This document shows, one piece after another, positions 25,184-38,590 of a DNA stretch of 64,000 nt (positions are counted from its first letter, which is position 1; every line of letters starts with the position of its first letter). The notes beneath the pieces are model-generated. The model did no database searches. It saw only the letters and a list, made by a program, of their open reading frames with translations, and had not been told where the DNA came from. A program made the translations under genes and the position numbers. Source of the DNA: Metaphire vulgaris (taxonomy: Eukaryota > Annelida > Clitellata > Crassiclitellata > Megascolecidae); the NCBI GenBank assembly GCA_018105865.1, contig CM030861.1, positions 11,132,738 to 11,196,737 on the forward strand. Direction: 5' to 3'.

Positions 25184-27600
25184 ATGGCCTCGAAGCAGCA
25201 ACAGGATCAGGGCGGCGAATGCGTTGTTGATTTCATGGACTTCAACGAAGCTTCGGACACCGTTCGGGTAACCTGCGGGGTCGCTGCCTTTCATCGGCCA
25301 TATCTGTCGACCGAGAAGGAGATCGTGTACGAGGACAGGGACAGAAACGTCCAGGTCCTCAACGAGATGCACAAGTTCTATAGGAACGGAAGCCTGTGCG
25401 ACGTTGTACTGCACGCAGGTAGACACCCCACCTATGCACCCAAACTGAATGCTGCGTTTTATTTTATCCTTATATTGCGCCTGTATTAAGTCGTTTCAGT
25501 GAAGAGTGTAGTTTTGAACATAGAGTGCCCTGTAAAAATTTGGCACTTGTGCAGATATGTTTGCCTTGAAACATATGGCACTTCTTTGCCTGCTTATGAT
25601 GGTGTGTGCGATTTTTGGTATCCCTTTAATGTTTTCATTTGGGTTGCTTGTTTTTGAAAGGACGTTTAATGATGCTAATGGGTGTTGGCTTAATAAGCAT
25701 GTTGTGGCCATTCAGTTTGGTGACCAAAACAGTTTAAAATTCAATGATTCAGAATCAACCAGAAAATTGCTGTTGAGTTCAGTGAGTTAGGAGATTTATA
25801 TCTTGAACGTGCATTGGTTTCAGTACAGAATGGACTTTAATAGAGCTCTGAAGACTGTGAAATCTTTAACAAATGCACACATTTTTTAGGAGAATGTTCT
25901 AAATATCCATGTCATCGCCTCGTCTTGGCCGCGAGTTCTGTATACTTCGAACGCATGTTCTCCAACGACATGACAGAGGCGCATTCAAATGAAATCCGAC
26001 TGAACAGTATTTCGGCCATAGCACTTCAGTACCTGATCGAGTATGCGTACACCTCGAAGCTGACGCTCTGCAAAGATTCGGTTCTTGAAATCTTCGAGGC
26101 GGCCGACATGTTACAGTTTCCGAAGGCAAGGGAATTTTGTCAAGAGTATCTTCTCGATCAGATTGATTCTCAGAACTGTCTTAGCTTTCTTATCTACGCT
26201 GACGCTTTCTCCTGTGCGCCTGTCTACGAAAAGGCCATGCTGTGCGCGGCAAAGAATTTTCAGGTCGTCTGTCACACTGGCGAGTTCCTCGAGTTGCCAG
26301 TTAGCCATCTGGTGAAACTTCTAGTTGAAGACAACATAGAGATTGAATACGAGGAGTACATATACGAATCTCTCAAGTGCTGGATCCTGCACGACCAGGA
26401 ACTGCGGTTCATCCACCTTCCAGAACTGTTTCGCAGCATCAGACTTAACTTCGTGTCGCGCTGGTATCTCATCGAGGTTATAAGCAAGGATCCGTTGCTC
26501 AGCCAGTCGTTCGAATGTAACCGCCTGGTACAGAGCGCAAAAGACCAGCTGCTGGCCCTGGGACACACTTACGAAATTCCCTGGCAGCTGCCGCCGTCGA
26601 GGAAATGCACTGGCCTGACCTGGAAGATAGTTTACGTCAACACGTACGACCCGAATCCGGGAGAGTCGGAGATCTACCTGTTCGACGTCGTGAACAAGTC
26701 CTGGAGCAACACGAGCAAGCCGTGTCCGCTCGCCTCCGAGTTCTCCACCTGCTGTTCCGTCGGCGACTCGCTGCTCGTGGTCGGCGGCTGGACCAACAAG
26801 GCGGGAACGAAGTCGCTGAATCAGCGCGGCGCGGTGAACGTCATCCATGAGTTCAAGGTCATGCAGATATTTCCAACCTCTGGTACATCGGCGTCCACAA
26901 GATGGGCATATTCCGGTACCTGCACGCCACGATCGTCGCCGGGAACCAGATCTACCTGCTCGGCGGTTACGACGAGAGCCAGAGCCTCCAGGCGTCGGTC
27001 TTCGTCACCGACGCCGACCGGCTCTACAAGTTCAAGGTCTGTCCACGGATGCCGTACCCGGTCAGCTCGCCCGCCGTCGCCATCTGGGAGAACCGGCTGT
27101 TCGTCTTCGGCGGGTTCGGCGACGGCGGCGTCCCGCGCCAGTTCGTCCAGTGTTTCGACATTGCCGCCCAGAAGTGGTCGGAGATCAAGCCGGGCGTCGG
27201 CGGCGTCTACACGTCCTGCCACTACGCCGTCTGCATCGGCGGGCTTGTCTACGTCGTCTGCGGCGAGTCGCCGGCTCTCAATGGCGCCGAGCACCCGATG
27301 GTCGGGCACCGTGTGGCTGCCCGGTGCATCGACTCCGTACACACGTTCTGCCCGATCGGGAAGGTCTGGACCCGTCTCTACCGGTTCGCGGAACCGCGCA
27401 CGGGCAGCTTCTCGATCACCACCCTCGATGGACGCATCTACGTGACCGGCGGGTCGAAGAACAACGTGCGCTGTTATTCGATCGAGTGCTTCGATCCGCG
27501 AACGGTTACCATGGAGACGGTGGGCAGCGCTCGGGAGGGGTGCGGGATACTCAGTCTTTGTACGACCATGAAGGCTATGCATGAGAATTTTGGATTATAA
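25184..27600 (+). CDS. BTB-BACK-kelch protein (KLHL family)
   Basis: KLHL proteins are substrate adaptors of CUL3 ubiquitin ligases: BTB binds CUL3 and the kelch propeller binds substrate. Exon 1 is 25184-25418, exon 2 is 25890-27600; the intron splits the BTB domain between DVVLHAG and the CHRLVLAASSVYF block. About 648 aa. BTB spans roughly residues 60-165, BACK about 170-270 (with EFLELPVSHLVKLL), and kelch blades from about 310 to the end, with VVGG, LLGGYDES, FVFGGF and YVTGG repeat cores. The frame breaks once near 26860-26872, about residue 403 between kelch blades: the upstream frame runs on as low-complexity Arg/Ser, and the kelch frame resumes one base off. One missing base restores a length divisible by three. 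The blade sequences recall the KLHL6/24/35 group, but I cannot assign an orthologue. Exon 2 is much more GC-rich than its surroundings. Confidence 0.9.
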
Positions 27601-28027
27601 TGCATTAACTTGTTAAAAAATTTTGTTATTCTTAGCTAAAACTGTTTCTCCCATTAGTTGTACTGTTACTTAAATTAATAAGACACTATAACTTAATTTC
27701 TTAATAAGGATAAGAGTATTTCCCTTTGTCATGGCCATACAATGTTCATAGTTCTGCGTATTTTTGTTTTCCCCCAAAGGTTTATTTTTATCTCGCCTAT
27801 CACCACCACCGACTTAAACCACCAATCACAGAGCTTGTAGCATCTATTTTGCATTCATAAAAACTCGACTATGCAGTCACTATTTCACTGATATTTTCAA
27901 GATACAGTATCACTTGTTGCATTATACTTTATTTTTAACGTGTGCAAAGACGTGTGCTAGTTAATGACATTTGAAATAACATGTTACATATCATGACAGA
28001 TCTTTGCAAGCTCTCAGTCACACATGT

Positions 28028-28143
28028 TAAGTTAAGTGTAATTGTAAGTTAAGTGTAATTGTAAGTTAAGTGTAATTGTAAGTTAAGTGTAATTGTAAGT
28101 TAAGTGTAATTGTAAGTTCAGTGTAATTGTAAGTTAAGTGTAA
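28028..28143. repeat. 17-bp minisatellite downstream of the kelch gene
   Basis: About seven copies of GTAAGTTAAGTGTAATT, one with a single substitution, lying 430 bases after the stop and probably in the 3' UTR or just beyond it. Confidence 0.9.
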
Positions 28144-29340
28144 TGACCAAATAGCAAACAAATGGATGTAAGGTTGGAGTTGTTGGTGTCAATATTTTTT
28201 TATATTATGTTTTTTGGTAAGCTTATTTAAGAACACAGTTATTTTAAGTGGATCAAGTTTCACAAAGTTATTGTCAGGTTTCATGATTTATTAATATTAA
28301 TATATTTTTATGATGAAACTTATTTTAGTCCTTGAATATGGAGGCATTAGCAGGCCTGTCTAGTCAAATTCTTTTAAAAAATGCTCAAGTTTTTTTTATT
28401 TTTATGATGTAATTCCCATGTCACTGTTACCGAACTGTTTGCCTCCTTTTGCCTTTAGCTCAACTGAACAGGACATCGGCTCTCCACAGAGCAGCCTGTC
28501 AACCCTTGGTTCGAGCCTGTGAGCTTGCAATTAGAGATACTAGTATCTTGGGATGCAGCGTGTTTACTTGCGTGTGATAGGGTCTACATAATGTTTTATA
28601 TTGATCGAGATGCATTATTAGAGAGGGCTCCATAAAATTTGAGATCTGTGTTAGTGGTTTGACATGATTTTTATACGTTATCACCTTGGAAACGTGTTGC
28701 TGTGGTAATTCTCCATGTCAACAGATTTTTTAGAAAACTTTGAGTACCAGTACTTTGTATGTAAATATCCTGATATGAGGTGATTAGTAATGATAGTAAT
28801 AATAATGTTAATATTAAATCATGGTAGAAAGTGTGATTTATTTTGTGGAAACCTCCAATTTTTCAACTTTTTAAACGTCAAGGGTTATTTGCAAAGCTTT
28901 TCAATGATGTGGATTAGATGTGCATTTACATTGGTTTAACTGTACTTATTATAACTTTTGGCTGTTACTGTTATTGCTATTATCTAATGATATATGCGTG
29001 TGTGTGTGGTGTATTTTTCCCAGTTTGCCAAATGCTTAGGGATTTATACCCCCCCCAAATATTTATACCCCCAAATCAAATTCCTGGCTATGCCCCCGAA
29101 AATTTCCTAAATCCGACCACTTCTCACTCAGCGCATACATACTATATGGATGTACCCTATAGACTAGGTCCTATAGGCCTATCACAAGTTGATGGTTTTA
29201 TGGCCTATCTTTCAGTAAAACGGTCTTTCAGTATTTGTCATTGATGTCACTATTGCAGTTTATAATATGACGCAGAATGTCTCGAAATTTAAGATAATCT
29301 CATTGAAAACGCAGTTGTTCTTTTTGCAATAGACCTACTT
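28144..29340. other. AT-rich intergenic stretch
   Basis: No gene or complete mobile element recognised. Confidence 0.5.
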
Positions 29341-29352
29341 ACTTACTAATCG

Positions 29353-30160
29353 TTGGCGTAACCAATAAGGGGCATTGGGGGGGGAGGGGACACCCTAATC
29401 GGGCATAGACAGGTTGTGAGATTCATGCAGAGGCGCCGATAGAATCTTATCAGCGGCGGTGGGGGGAGGGGGTAGGGTGGTTCCTGAAAAGTCGTCACAT
29501 TGTCTGCAAAAATCCCTCAAGCTTAATACATGCACGTGTGACTTTATTATTGCAGTTAAGTTTTATGCCATGAGGGTTCCGTCCCAGACCCCGCGGGGCG
29601 GGGGTCCCAGACCCCGCAAGGGGGGGGGGCTCACGACCCTCCAGGAAATATGAAACCCTGGCTACGCCACTGTGAAATAATAATGGTCCGATTATGCCGG
29701 CTTTAGTCAGGCGCGACAGAATGCACTTTTGGGGAAATTCTTCGTCCAATAATTCTGATCTAAGAATCAGTTCCGCTGCGAACAAGTGTCCCCCGTGACG
29801 TCATCGCTACGTCATCGTCTCTAGATTCATTGTTGCTTAACGTACAGACGAACGGCTGAAACAAAGACAACAGGTGGTCGTTAATTAGACAATCAGGGGT
29901 GCTATTAAGTCTATTAAGGGGTTCGAATGCCCATTATCTAGAATCCCGGCTAAGCCATTATCTCTATGACCTAACAATGATCTCAGCAGGGGTGTAGCCA
30001 GGAATTTTTTTGAGGGGGGTTATAATGCGATTTGGGGGGTATAAATCTTAAACAACTTTGACAATCTTAACACATTAAACACTTTAAGGTAGCCTGATTT
30101 TTTTCGGGGGTATATAAACCGATATACCCCCGTCGCTATACGCCCCTGGATCTCAGATCT
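29353..30160. mobile_element. Overlapping hAT-like MITE remnants
   Basis: Includes GTTGGCGTAACCA at 29353, CCTGGCTACGCCACTG ending about 29671, GGGGTGTAGCCAGGAATTTTT at 29990 and TCGCTATACGCCCCTGG ending about 30150. At least three insertions are represented, some nested; exact limits are uncertain. Confidence 0.5.
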
Positions 30161-30712
30161 CTATGTTGCAGGGACGCCTCAACAGGAAGGGGCTCCGGGG
30201 GCGTGATCCTATCGAGTGACTGCCCCCAGTGGCACCCGTAATTTGTTGCACGCATCCTGTATGTGCTGGTTTATGAAAATGTAAGTTGGCAGCCCATCGG
30301 ACCCTCACTTGCCAAACGCTGGGGCCCCCACCGCTGCGATCTAACAATGATATCTATGATCGAACTCTGAACTCTATGTTCTGACTTCATGGGCGCCCAA
30401 ATACATTTTACCGGGGGGGGGGGTAAAACAGTGGCCACAGTTTTGGCAAGGTTTTCTCGTGCAAAATTTGACAATTTTAAAGACTGCCAAAATGCAAGGT
30501 AAAGTCCAAACAAAAGCAGGTATTGTATTTACACTTTAAATAAGTACAGACTACAGCCATAATGCTTTTCATGTGAAAACATTGGTTGAAAGTCTTGAAA
30601 CCAAACTATAGCTAGCTACAAAAACAGATCTGAATTTTCCAGGGGCGAATGCCCCCTGCCCCAAAGTATGGGGCGCCAAATCCAGCCATTGTCTAACTCT
30701 GATATCTACTGA

Positions 30713-31778
30713 TTACCGATAACTTGCTGTACCTTCTATGATTTCCTGTTTCGCTTTCGAGATTTCTTCTCTGACAAAGGTCATCAGTTCCTGTTTGGTC
30801 GATTCCAATTCGGCGGAAGTTGCGTAGTTGCCGGCGGGGGCGAATCCAGGCGTTGCCGGACCTTCCGTGCGCTTGCTAAAGAGCGTCGAAAACACGAAAC
30901 GAGGGGGCGTCACCAGGGACGACTGAACTACGGCCAGACGAGGACCGCATTGTGTCAAGGTTTCATGGTCGGTCGGCGGCGTAACCAGGGTTCCGGAATG
31001 AGAGGGGATACATCGACATTTCGAATCAAAAATATCCGGAGAACCCACAAAGGTATTTGAGAAGCTCCTACCTACCCCTCCCCCGGCCCGAGAAAACTCA
31101 TCAACGGTTTTGCGCAAATCCAACGATCAGTTCCAGCCAGAATTGGGGAGGGGGCTCCCCGTGCACCCCCACGTGGCTACGCCAATGCCTCTGATGTTTT
31201 GTGGTTCTCGCCCCCCAGTAGGTTGCCATAGAAACATATGTTAATAAATCATATAAAGCGCAGTGGCGGCTCCACACGGGGGGCCCGTGCCCCCATTGAA
31301 TGCCTGTCCCCCAGTGGCCTCCCTGTTGGGACCCTGTGCTTGCTACGACATACCTATCAACAAATAATCGCCCCCATGTTTAGAAGTTGCCATCCCAACG
31401 CTCCCTTCCCCACTTGCCAAACCCTGGAGCCGCCACTGATAAAGCGAATGGTGAAACTAGTCCACACTAACTGAGGTCAGTTGAAAAGAGGCGTGGAGGG
31501 AGAGAATCGGTGGCAGGGTTGTTTCTAGGATTATCAATTGGGGGTGGGGTGAGGGTAAATTCTGGGGGTCCCCTGCCAAAAAAGTCTGACAAGGAAAAAG
31601 GTCATCCCAAACCTGAGATTTGGGGTGTTGGCGTGGGGGAGGTGTTACGAGGTGCAAAAATATCCCTGATCTGCGGTACCTTCTCGGGAACTTGGGCGAA
31701 TCTCCTGCGGCGCCGGTGACCGCCGGCGGCCTACTCGACGATGGGACGGGGCTTCTGCATCGGTCGAACGAAGGCGCG

Positions 31779-31811
<33 letters not shown>

Positions 31812-32768
31812 CCGCGGTCGAACGACATCCGACGCTCGTGAAAAGGAACCGGTTCCAACTGCAGATGACCGTCAAAGAAAACAAAGGAGAAAAGTGTCTT
31901 TATAAGTTAGTGTCTCCAACAAAAAGGAAAGCCACAGGAACAGTGGTTAACCACCGCCCTTGGCTGCCAAAAACAAAATATTTATAATGAGTTTCTATGC
32001 ATTTTTGATTTTGGGGGTCAACCTTCACCCTATGGCTATAAAATGTAACGGTTATAGAGGTGACGACCTTTTTTTGCTTGTCAAGATTTTTCCGAAGTTG
32101 ATAATGGTCAAAACGAAAAACCAACCGCCCCCTTTCCGGAAATCCTGGCTACGCCACTGCACAAGAATGACCATACTGAACCACTCTAAACCCAGTCGTT
32201 GTTGTTATTATTTGTCTTCTTTTTCTTCATCTTCTTCTTGTTCTTGTTCTTGTTCTTCTTATTCTTGTTCTTGTTCTTGTTCTTCTTGTTCTTGTTCTTT
32301 TTCTTTTCTTCTTCTTCTTCTTCTCCTCCTCCTTCTTCATCTTCTTTTTCCTTCACAGCTCCATGTCTGCATTATTTTATCCTGTGCTGTTTTCGACCGG
32401 TTTTCTCAGAGAATGTCCCAGCCATCTCGATTATTACTTGTACTTGCAATGTTACACGTATTCAATGCAGATATTTTACGCGAATTACACCCATAAGATA
32501 TAGGCTGCTGCTGCCGCTTCTACCTGTGTCGGCGTCTGGACGGTGTCTGTCTTCGGTGCTGCTGCTGTCGTCGATGGCGCCATGTTGGCCTTGGCCTGAC
32601 GTAGTTTCAACTTCCTCGCCATCTCTGACATCATGTCACTCTGAAGGTCAGACAGACTGGGAGAGACAGCACGACCCACGGAACCAGCCTCATCATCCGA
32701 CTGCAATAACACACGACCATCTGGCTATAATTATAGGCTACTACTACTACTGAAGACTACTACTGCAG

Positions 32769-32823
<55 letters not shown>

Positions 32824-33129
32824 CTACCACCACCACTGCACTACTACTACTACTACTACTACCACTGCTGCACTACTGCACTGCACCACACTGCACTAAT
32901 TTGTTACCACCACCACCACCACCACCACCACCACCACTGCTGCCACCACTGCACCACTGCCACCACCACCACTGCTACTACTGGTTTGTTGCCACCTGCT
33001 GCTACTGCACCTACCACCACCACCACCACCTGCTACACCACCACCACTGCACTGCACCACCACCACCACCACTGCTTCATTACTAACCACCACCACCACC
33101 ACCACTGCTGCACCACCTGCTGCTGATGT

Positions 33130-33166
<37 letters not shown>

Positions 33167-33168
33167 AC

Positions 33169-33224
<56 letters not shown>

Positions 33225-34610
33225 TAATAATAATAGTAATAATAATAATAATAATAATAACAAGAACTGATTTTGGTAGCATATAGCACAAGTACTGCCA
33301 GGACACCTAACAATACTCTTAATAACCTGTATTTAATGATCCTTAAAATTACGGATATGACAATCAGTCGTCATCCTTGTTACCATGACAATCGTCGTCG
33401 ATTTGCGCAGCTGAGCGTTCTGTAGCGCCGATCCCAGACCCCCAACGCATGCGTTGACGGGAACAGGAGCCGGAGGAGGCGGTGGAGGTGGCGGTGGCGG
33501 CGGTGGCGGCGGTGGACCGAAGGCGGAAGTTTCGCCGCTTTCTTGCGATGCTGGTACGCCTGGTACGTCTGGTACGCTTGGTACGCCTGGTACGCTCGGT
33601 ATCGTCGTTGTGGTACTGGAAGAGTCCAGGTCGCTAGCGGTTGATTCTGTCACGCCAGACTGATCCTCGCCTGTGAAGAAAGGCACGCAAATAATCAACT
33701 AGAACCCGAAACCGTGGATGTTGCAAAGGTGTTTTTTCGTTTTTTCTCTCCAACAAAAAAACGCGTTTTTACGTTTTTTTTAAATTATTTTTATACGTTT
33801 GCAATACATATTCCTGAAACGCAGGGCGAAAACTTGGATGAAAAATTCAGGAGTTCAAACCCTATATTTTCCCTCTTCCTTGACATGGCCTCACAAAAGT
33901 GTGTGTGTGTGGGAGGGGGGGTCTCAGGCCTAGCGGCCTAATAAAAGTTTACGCTTAAGTCATGAAATATTTAGCATGGTCATCACTTTGGAATGCAAAC
34001 TATTAGCGGCGAGCAGGGGCGGTTCCACGTTGGGGATGACTGGGGATGCATCCCCCACCGGCCCACCAGAAATGCGTGTTCAATGAAAGATGATCGTCTA
34101 AATGGATTAGCCTTGATGTATATCCACAAAGATATGGACCTATCCATAGACAATGTCATCGACAGCGATAGAAAACTCGATGTTGCACTATGACAGTATG
34201 ACTTTGTACATGTACAACCGTAATAAAATGGCTTTTATACATTGTCATTATTCTGAACATTATAATATTTTATAAAATCAAATGTACAGATTTCTTCTAA
34301 ACCATATAAATTATAATTCCTTTGACAATTGGGGAGGGGGTCTTCCGAGAAATTCATTCCACCCTCACCCTCCCCCCCAACCAAGAGTTCTTGGAGCCGC
34401 CACTGGCGATGAATGATCTAAAGAAGGTGGTTTGGTAGCGAATATTTAACTACCGCCCGTTTCGATCCGTGCTGTGGATTCCACCTCCGTTACCGCGTCC
34501 GGTTCCGGTGTCGATGTGGAAGCTGCCGCCGATCCGGTAAAGGCGTCCGGCGCACTGTCAGTTACCGTCGTCGGCGCAGAAGTTGACGGTAACGACAGTC
34601 TGCAATAACC

Positions 34611-34706
<96 letters not shown>

Positions 34707-35570
34707 GGTCCCAACAGGGGTCACTGGGGAGGAGGCATTCAATAAGGGGGCGGACCTCCCGGCACCAGAGGCGTAGCGAGGGTGTCCGGCGCCCGGGGGC
34801 AAACTGTACCGTTGGCGCCCCCAACACTGCTGACGAGCAAAAAGAGGTCGTCACATCGTTCTATCGGCGCCCCCCTCAACTCTCTACGGCACCCCTCTCC
34901 TTAATTTATACTCCTGACGAGCAAAAAAGGTCGCCGCACTTCTTTCTTCATATTAATTTTTGTTTTTGACTGTTTAACTTACCCGCCAAAAACCCGATAT
35001 TGGCGCCCCCTCACCTCGGCGCCCAGGGGCATTTGCCCCCACCTGCCCCCTTCGCTACGCCTCTGCCCGGCACCCATGTGGAGCCGCCACTGGTTATTAG
35101 ATAAAATGCAGAAGGCACTACATCGCCAAATGTACCTGTTATAGGACGTCTCAAGTATAGACTTGGGGCAACCTTGGCCAATATACTGTAACTGATAGCC
35201 ATGCAGTTGATTATAAGGCGCAGAGTCACCAATGCTTTGGGAAACTGATATATTCCATTTGTTATAGCATCTGATAATAGGCTAATAATTATCTAAACAG
35301 CTGTCGCGGACAAGTCAAATGCTCCTTGTGCAAATTTAAATTCGTGTGTTAACCCCTTAACCGTGTATTTAACTGTAACTCAATGTAAAATGGATGGATA
35401 TATCCGGGATCCCCAGTTAAGGGGTTAATTCCCAGACATGCCTTCATTGACTAAAATGACTAGAGAAAGGACTAAAAGGAAAATTAATTACGAACATGTC
35501 TATAGGATGCGACCGAGACTTGGGCCTATACTGTATATGGAATGCTGTAGGCCTAAGTCTATAGACCTAT

Positions 35571-35627
<57 letters not shown>

Positions 35628-35898
35628 CAAGAATTTGCTGTATGTTGAAATTGCGCTTGCCAATAAATCCTGGTAATTTTGACAGCAGGAGATGATGGCC
35701 CAGCAGTGTAGGTACCGGACCATAAAGAAGGATTTGCGTTGGTTTTCCATGCACCACCCCATATGTGGACATTTTTATTGATCTTGGACAAGTCTTCTGA
35801 CCAAGTTCTATCCCAGGATTATAGGGGGAAATCCCCCCTAAAAATGAGAGCAGAGATCCCCAGATATAAAAATGAGAGACAACTTAGACAAGGAAAGA

Positions 35899-35946
<48 letters not shown>

Positions 35947-35987
35947 CTTGCAGATATAAAGAGAGACAACTTAGACAAGGAAGAGAC

Positions 35988-36066
<79 letters not shown>

Positions 36067-38128
36067 GGGAGGGAGAGAGAACGAAGGAGAGGCAAAAAGG
36101 GAGAGACAGACAGACTGACTGACCGACTGACTGACTGACTGACTGACTGACTGACTGACTGACTGACTGACTGACTGACTGACTGAAAAAAAAAGTCAAC
36201 TTAAAAATATAGTCCTCAGTAATAACTGCTTCGTTGATAGTTAACCCATCTTTCTAACCAACCTCTCTTGTCTTGGTATTATTTTTCAGTAGGCTATTTA
36301 ACCCTTTAACCGTGTATTTAACTGTAACTCAATGTAAAATGGACGGATATATCCGGGATCCCCAGTTAAGGGGTTAATAGAACAGATAAAAACCATAGAA
36401 TGCACAACGGAATGGAAAAATGCAAGAGTAAACCATAGCGCAGATAATAGAACGCGCATTTCTCAGGCCTGACTCAAATGACCATAAAATCTTGCCGTCG
36501 GTTTTGATGGCTCATAGAAAATCGTTTAATACGAAAAAATTGCCGACCACTGAGTCATTCTAACATCACCGCAAATTTTCAGCAATTATTGATAATTAGG
36601 TTCACTTCTATTGGTACAGTCTAGGAAATGGAGGCATAGGTCTACTAAATGGAGGCATAGGTCCACTAAATGGAGGCATATGCCTATTAGATGTGTTCAT
36701 TTCTAAGAGAAATGTTTTCGATGTCTGCAGAAGTCATTACTATGCCTATCTGACCTACGACCCATGTCTTAGGACGATTGTTGCCGCTTCAGACAACAAG
36801 CTACATCACCAATAGTTCAACGTTACTATTTAGATTTTAGAGGATTTCGATATGACATTCTACGGATTTTACTGTTTTCAAGGCAGTTCATGATCATTAC
36901 TGGGCATTTTCAGAGGGGGTAGGCCGGCCACTTGGTCCGGGCCCCTGCTTAAAAAGGCCTGAATCTTTCTTGGCAATTCTTTTAAAGTTGAAGATTCTTA
37001 TTAGGCTAAGAGTTATCGGAGCGAGGAACATTGTATACGTTCGTAAATGTTACTTCTGAAGGCGCCTGGTTATTTATTAGGTCTACATCTAAGGGCGTTT
37101 AAAACCTGAACTTGGAATTATTATATTTAAAAGGTCAAAGATTAGCTAGACCATTGGCGTAGCCATGAGGGGGGACACGGAGAGGGACCCCCTATTCTGG
37201 TCGGGACAGATAGTAGGATTTGTGCAAAACCGTTAAGAAATTTTACAGGAGTAGATAACTTGACCAGTGTTTTATCCAGACTCCAGGCCTTGAGTGGAAG
37301 GGGGGGTGAGCATTTACTTGGCTGGAGGGGTAAAGGGGCAAAAAATTTGTGTCGGTGCTGAGATTTTTTTTGTGGGGCGGGAATTTGTGGTTTTGTGGGG
37401 GAATCTCCCCTAACAGGCCTGGATAAAACACTGATCTTGATCATCTTTTTTTGCTCGTCCGGAACTTTTTTTAAACCGAAAATGTGTCGACGTGTATTAC
37501 GGAAACCTGGCTACGCCCCAGTGCTTTAGACTGGTTACTTGCCCCTGTTTTGTCTCGTTTGTCGTCGGCGGTGATGTCTTTGGGACAAATCGAAAGCTCG
37601 TCTGATATTTCGAAGACGAAACTGAAGAAGGAGGCGAACTAATCGAAGCACGTTCCTCTTTCGGATCTGTTGTTGTTGTTGTTGTTGTTGTTGTCTCTGT
37701 TGTCACAGCCGTTGTCGTTGTCTCGCCGGTTGCACCAGGATGAGATGCAACGGTTGTCTCTGCTTCCGTTGTCGTGTCGTTAACCATTATCACTGGCGGC
37801 GAAGCAACGCCGGAAGTCGTTGTTGCAACCGTTGTTGCATCTGTTGTTGTTGTTGTTGTTGTTGCTGCTGCTGCTGCTGCAACAACGGCAGAAGTCGCGT
37901 CTGCGTATTGTTTAGGACGAAAAACTGCCGTTGACCTGGATTCGTAGACGGCGGAATTTGATGGTCGGTAGTCAATTTCGCCTGAAAGGGGTTACAGAAG
38001 ATGTGTTACCACTACAGACGGACATAAGAACCCGCGGAATATGTAGGCCTATCTATCTATCTTACCATCGATTGATACCCTTAGACGGCTTAGAGTATTA
38101 GAACTGGTATAGTGCTATAAAAATGCAT

Positions 38129-38180
<52 letters not shown>

Positions 38181-38423
38181 GCTACCACCACCACTACCAC
38201 TACTACCACCACCACCACCACCACCACCACCACCACCACCACCACCACCACCACCACCACCACTGCACCACCACTGCCACCACCACTGCACCACCACCAC
38301 CACCACCACCACCACCACCACCACCACCACCACCACCACCACCACCACCACCACTGCTGCACCACCACCACCACCACCACCACCACCACCACCACATGCT
38401 GCACTGCTGCTACTACTACCACC

Positions 38424-38454
<31 letters not shown>

Positions 38455-38503
38455 TTTACTGATTAAGCTATTATTATTATTATTACTACTACTACTACTA
38501 CTA

Positions 38504-38590
<87 letters not shown>

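Noticed and set aside
26860..27445. Continuation of the first kelch frame as Arg/Ser/Thr-rich sequence
   Set aside because: It is the out-of-frame reading after the one-base break; genuine kelch blades are in the neighbouring frame to 27600.
26821..27582. 253-codon minus-strand frame opposite the kelch exon
   Set aside because: The kelch gene is very GC-rich at third positions, which suppresses stops on the opposite strand. The kelch frame has conserved repeats and the antisense frame has none.
28028..28143. CRISPR-like array
   Set aside because: Units are contiguous 17-bp tandem repeats without spacers, in a eukaryotic 3' flank.
32199..32753. 184-codon Phe/Leu-rich plus-strand frame
   Set aside because: The first half is the (TTC)n/(TTCTTG)n array, and the second half is antisense to the ena F-actin-motif exon.
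37142..37444. 100-codon minus-strand frame as a missing ena exon
   Set aside because: The whole interval is two nested MITEs.
37795..37981. Poly-Gln reading frame of the long ena linker exon
   Set aside because: It ends in a stop after 62 codons, whereas the Thr/Ala/Ser frame stays open for the whole 443-base exon and joins the previous exon at an available phase-1 donor.
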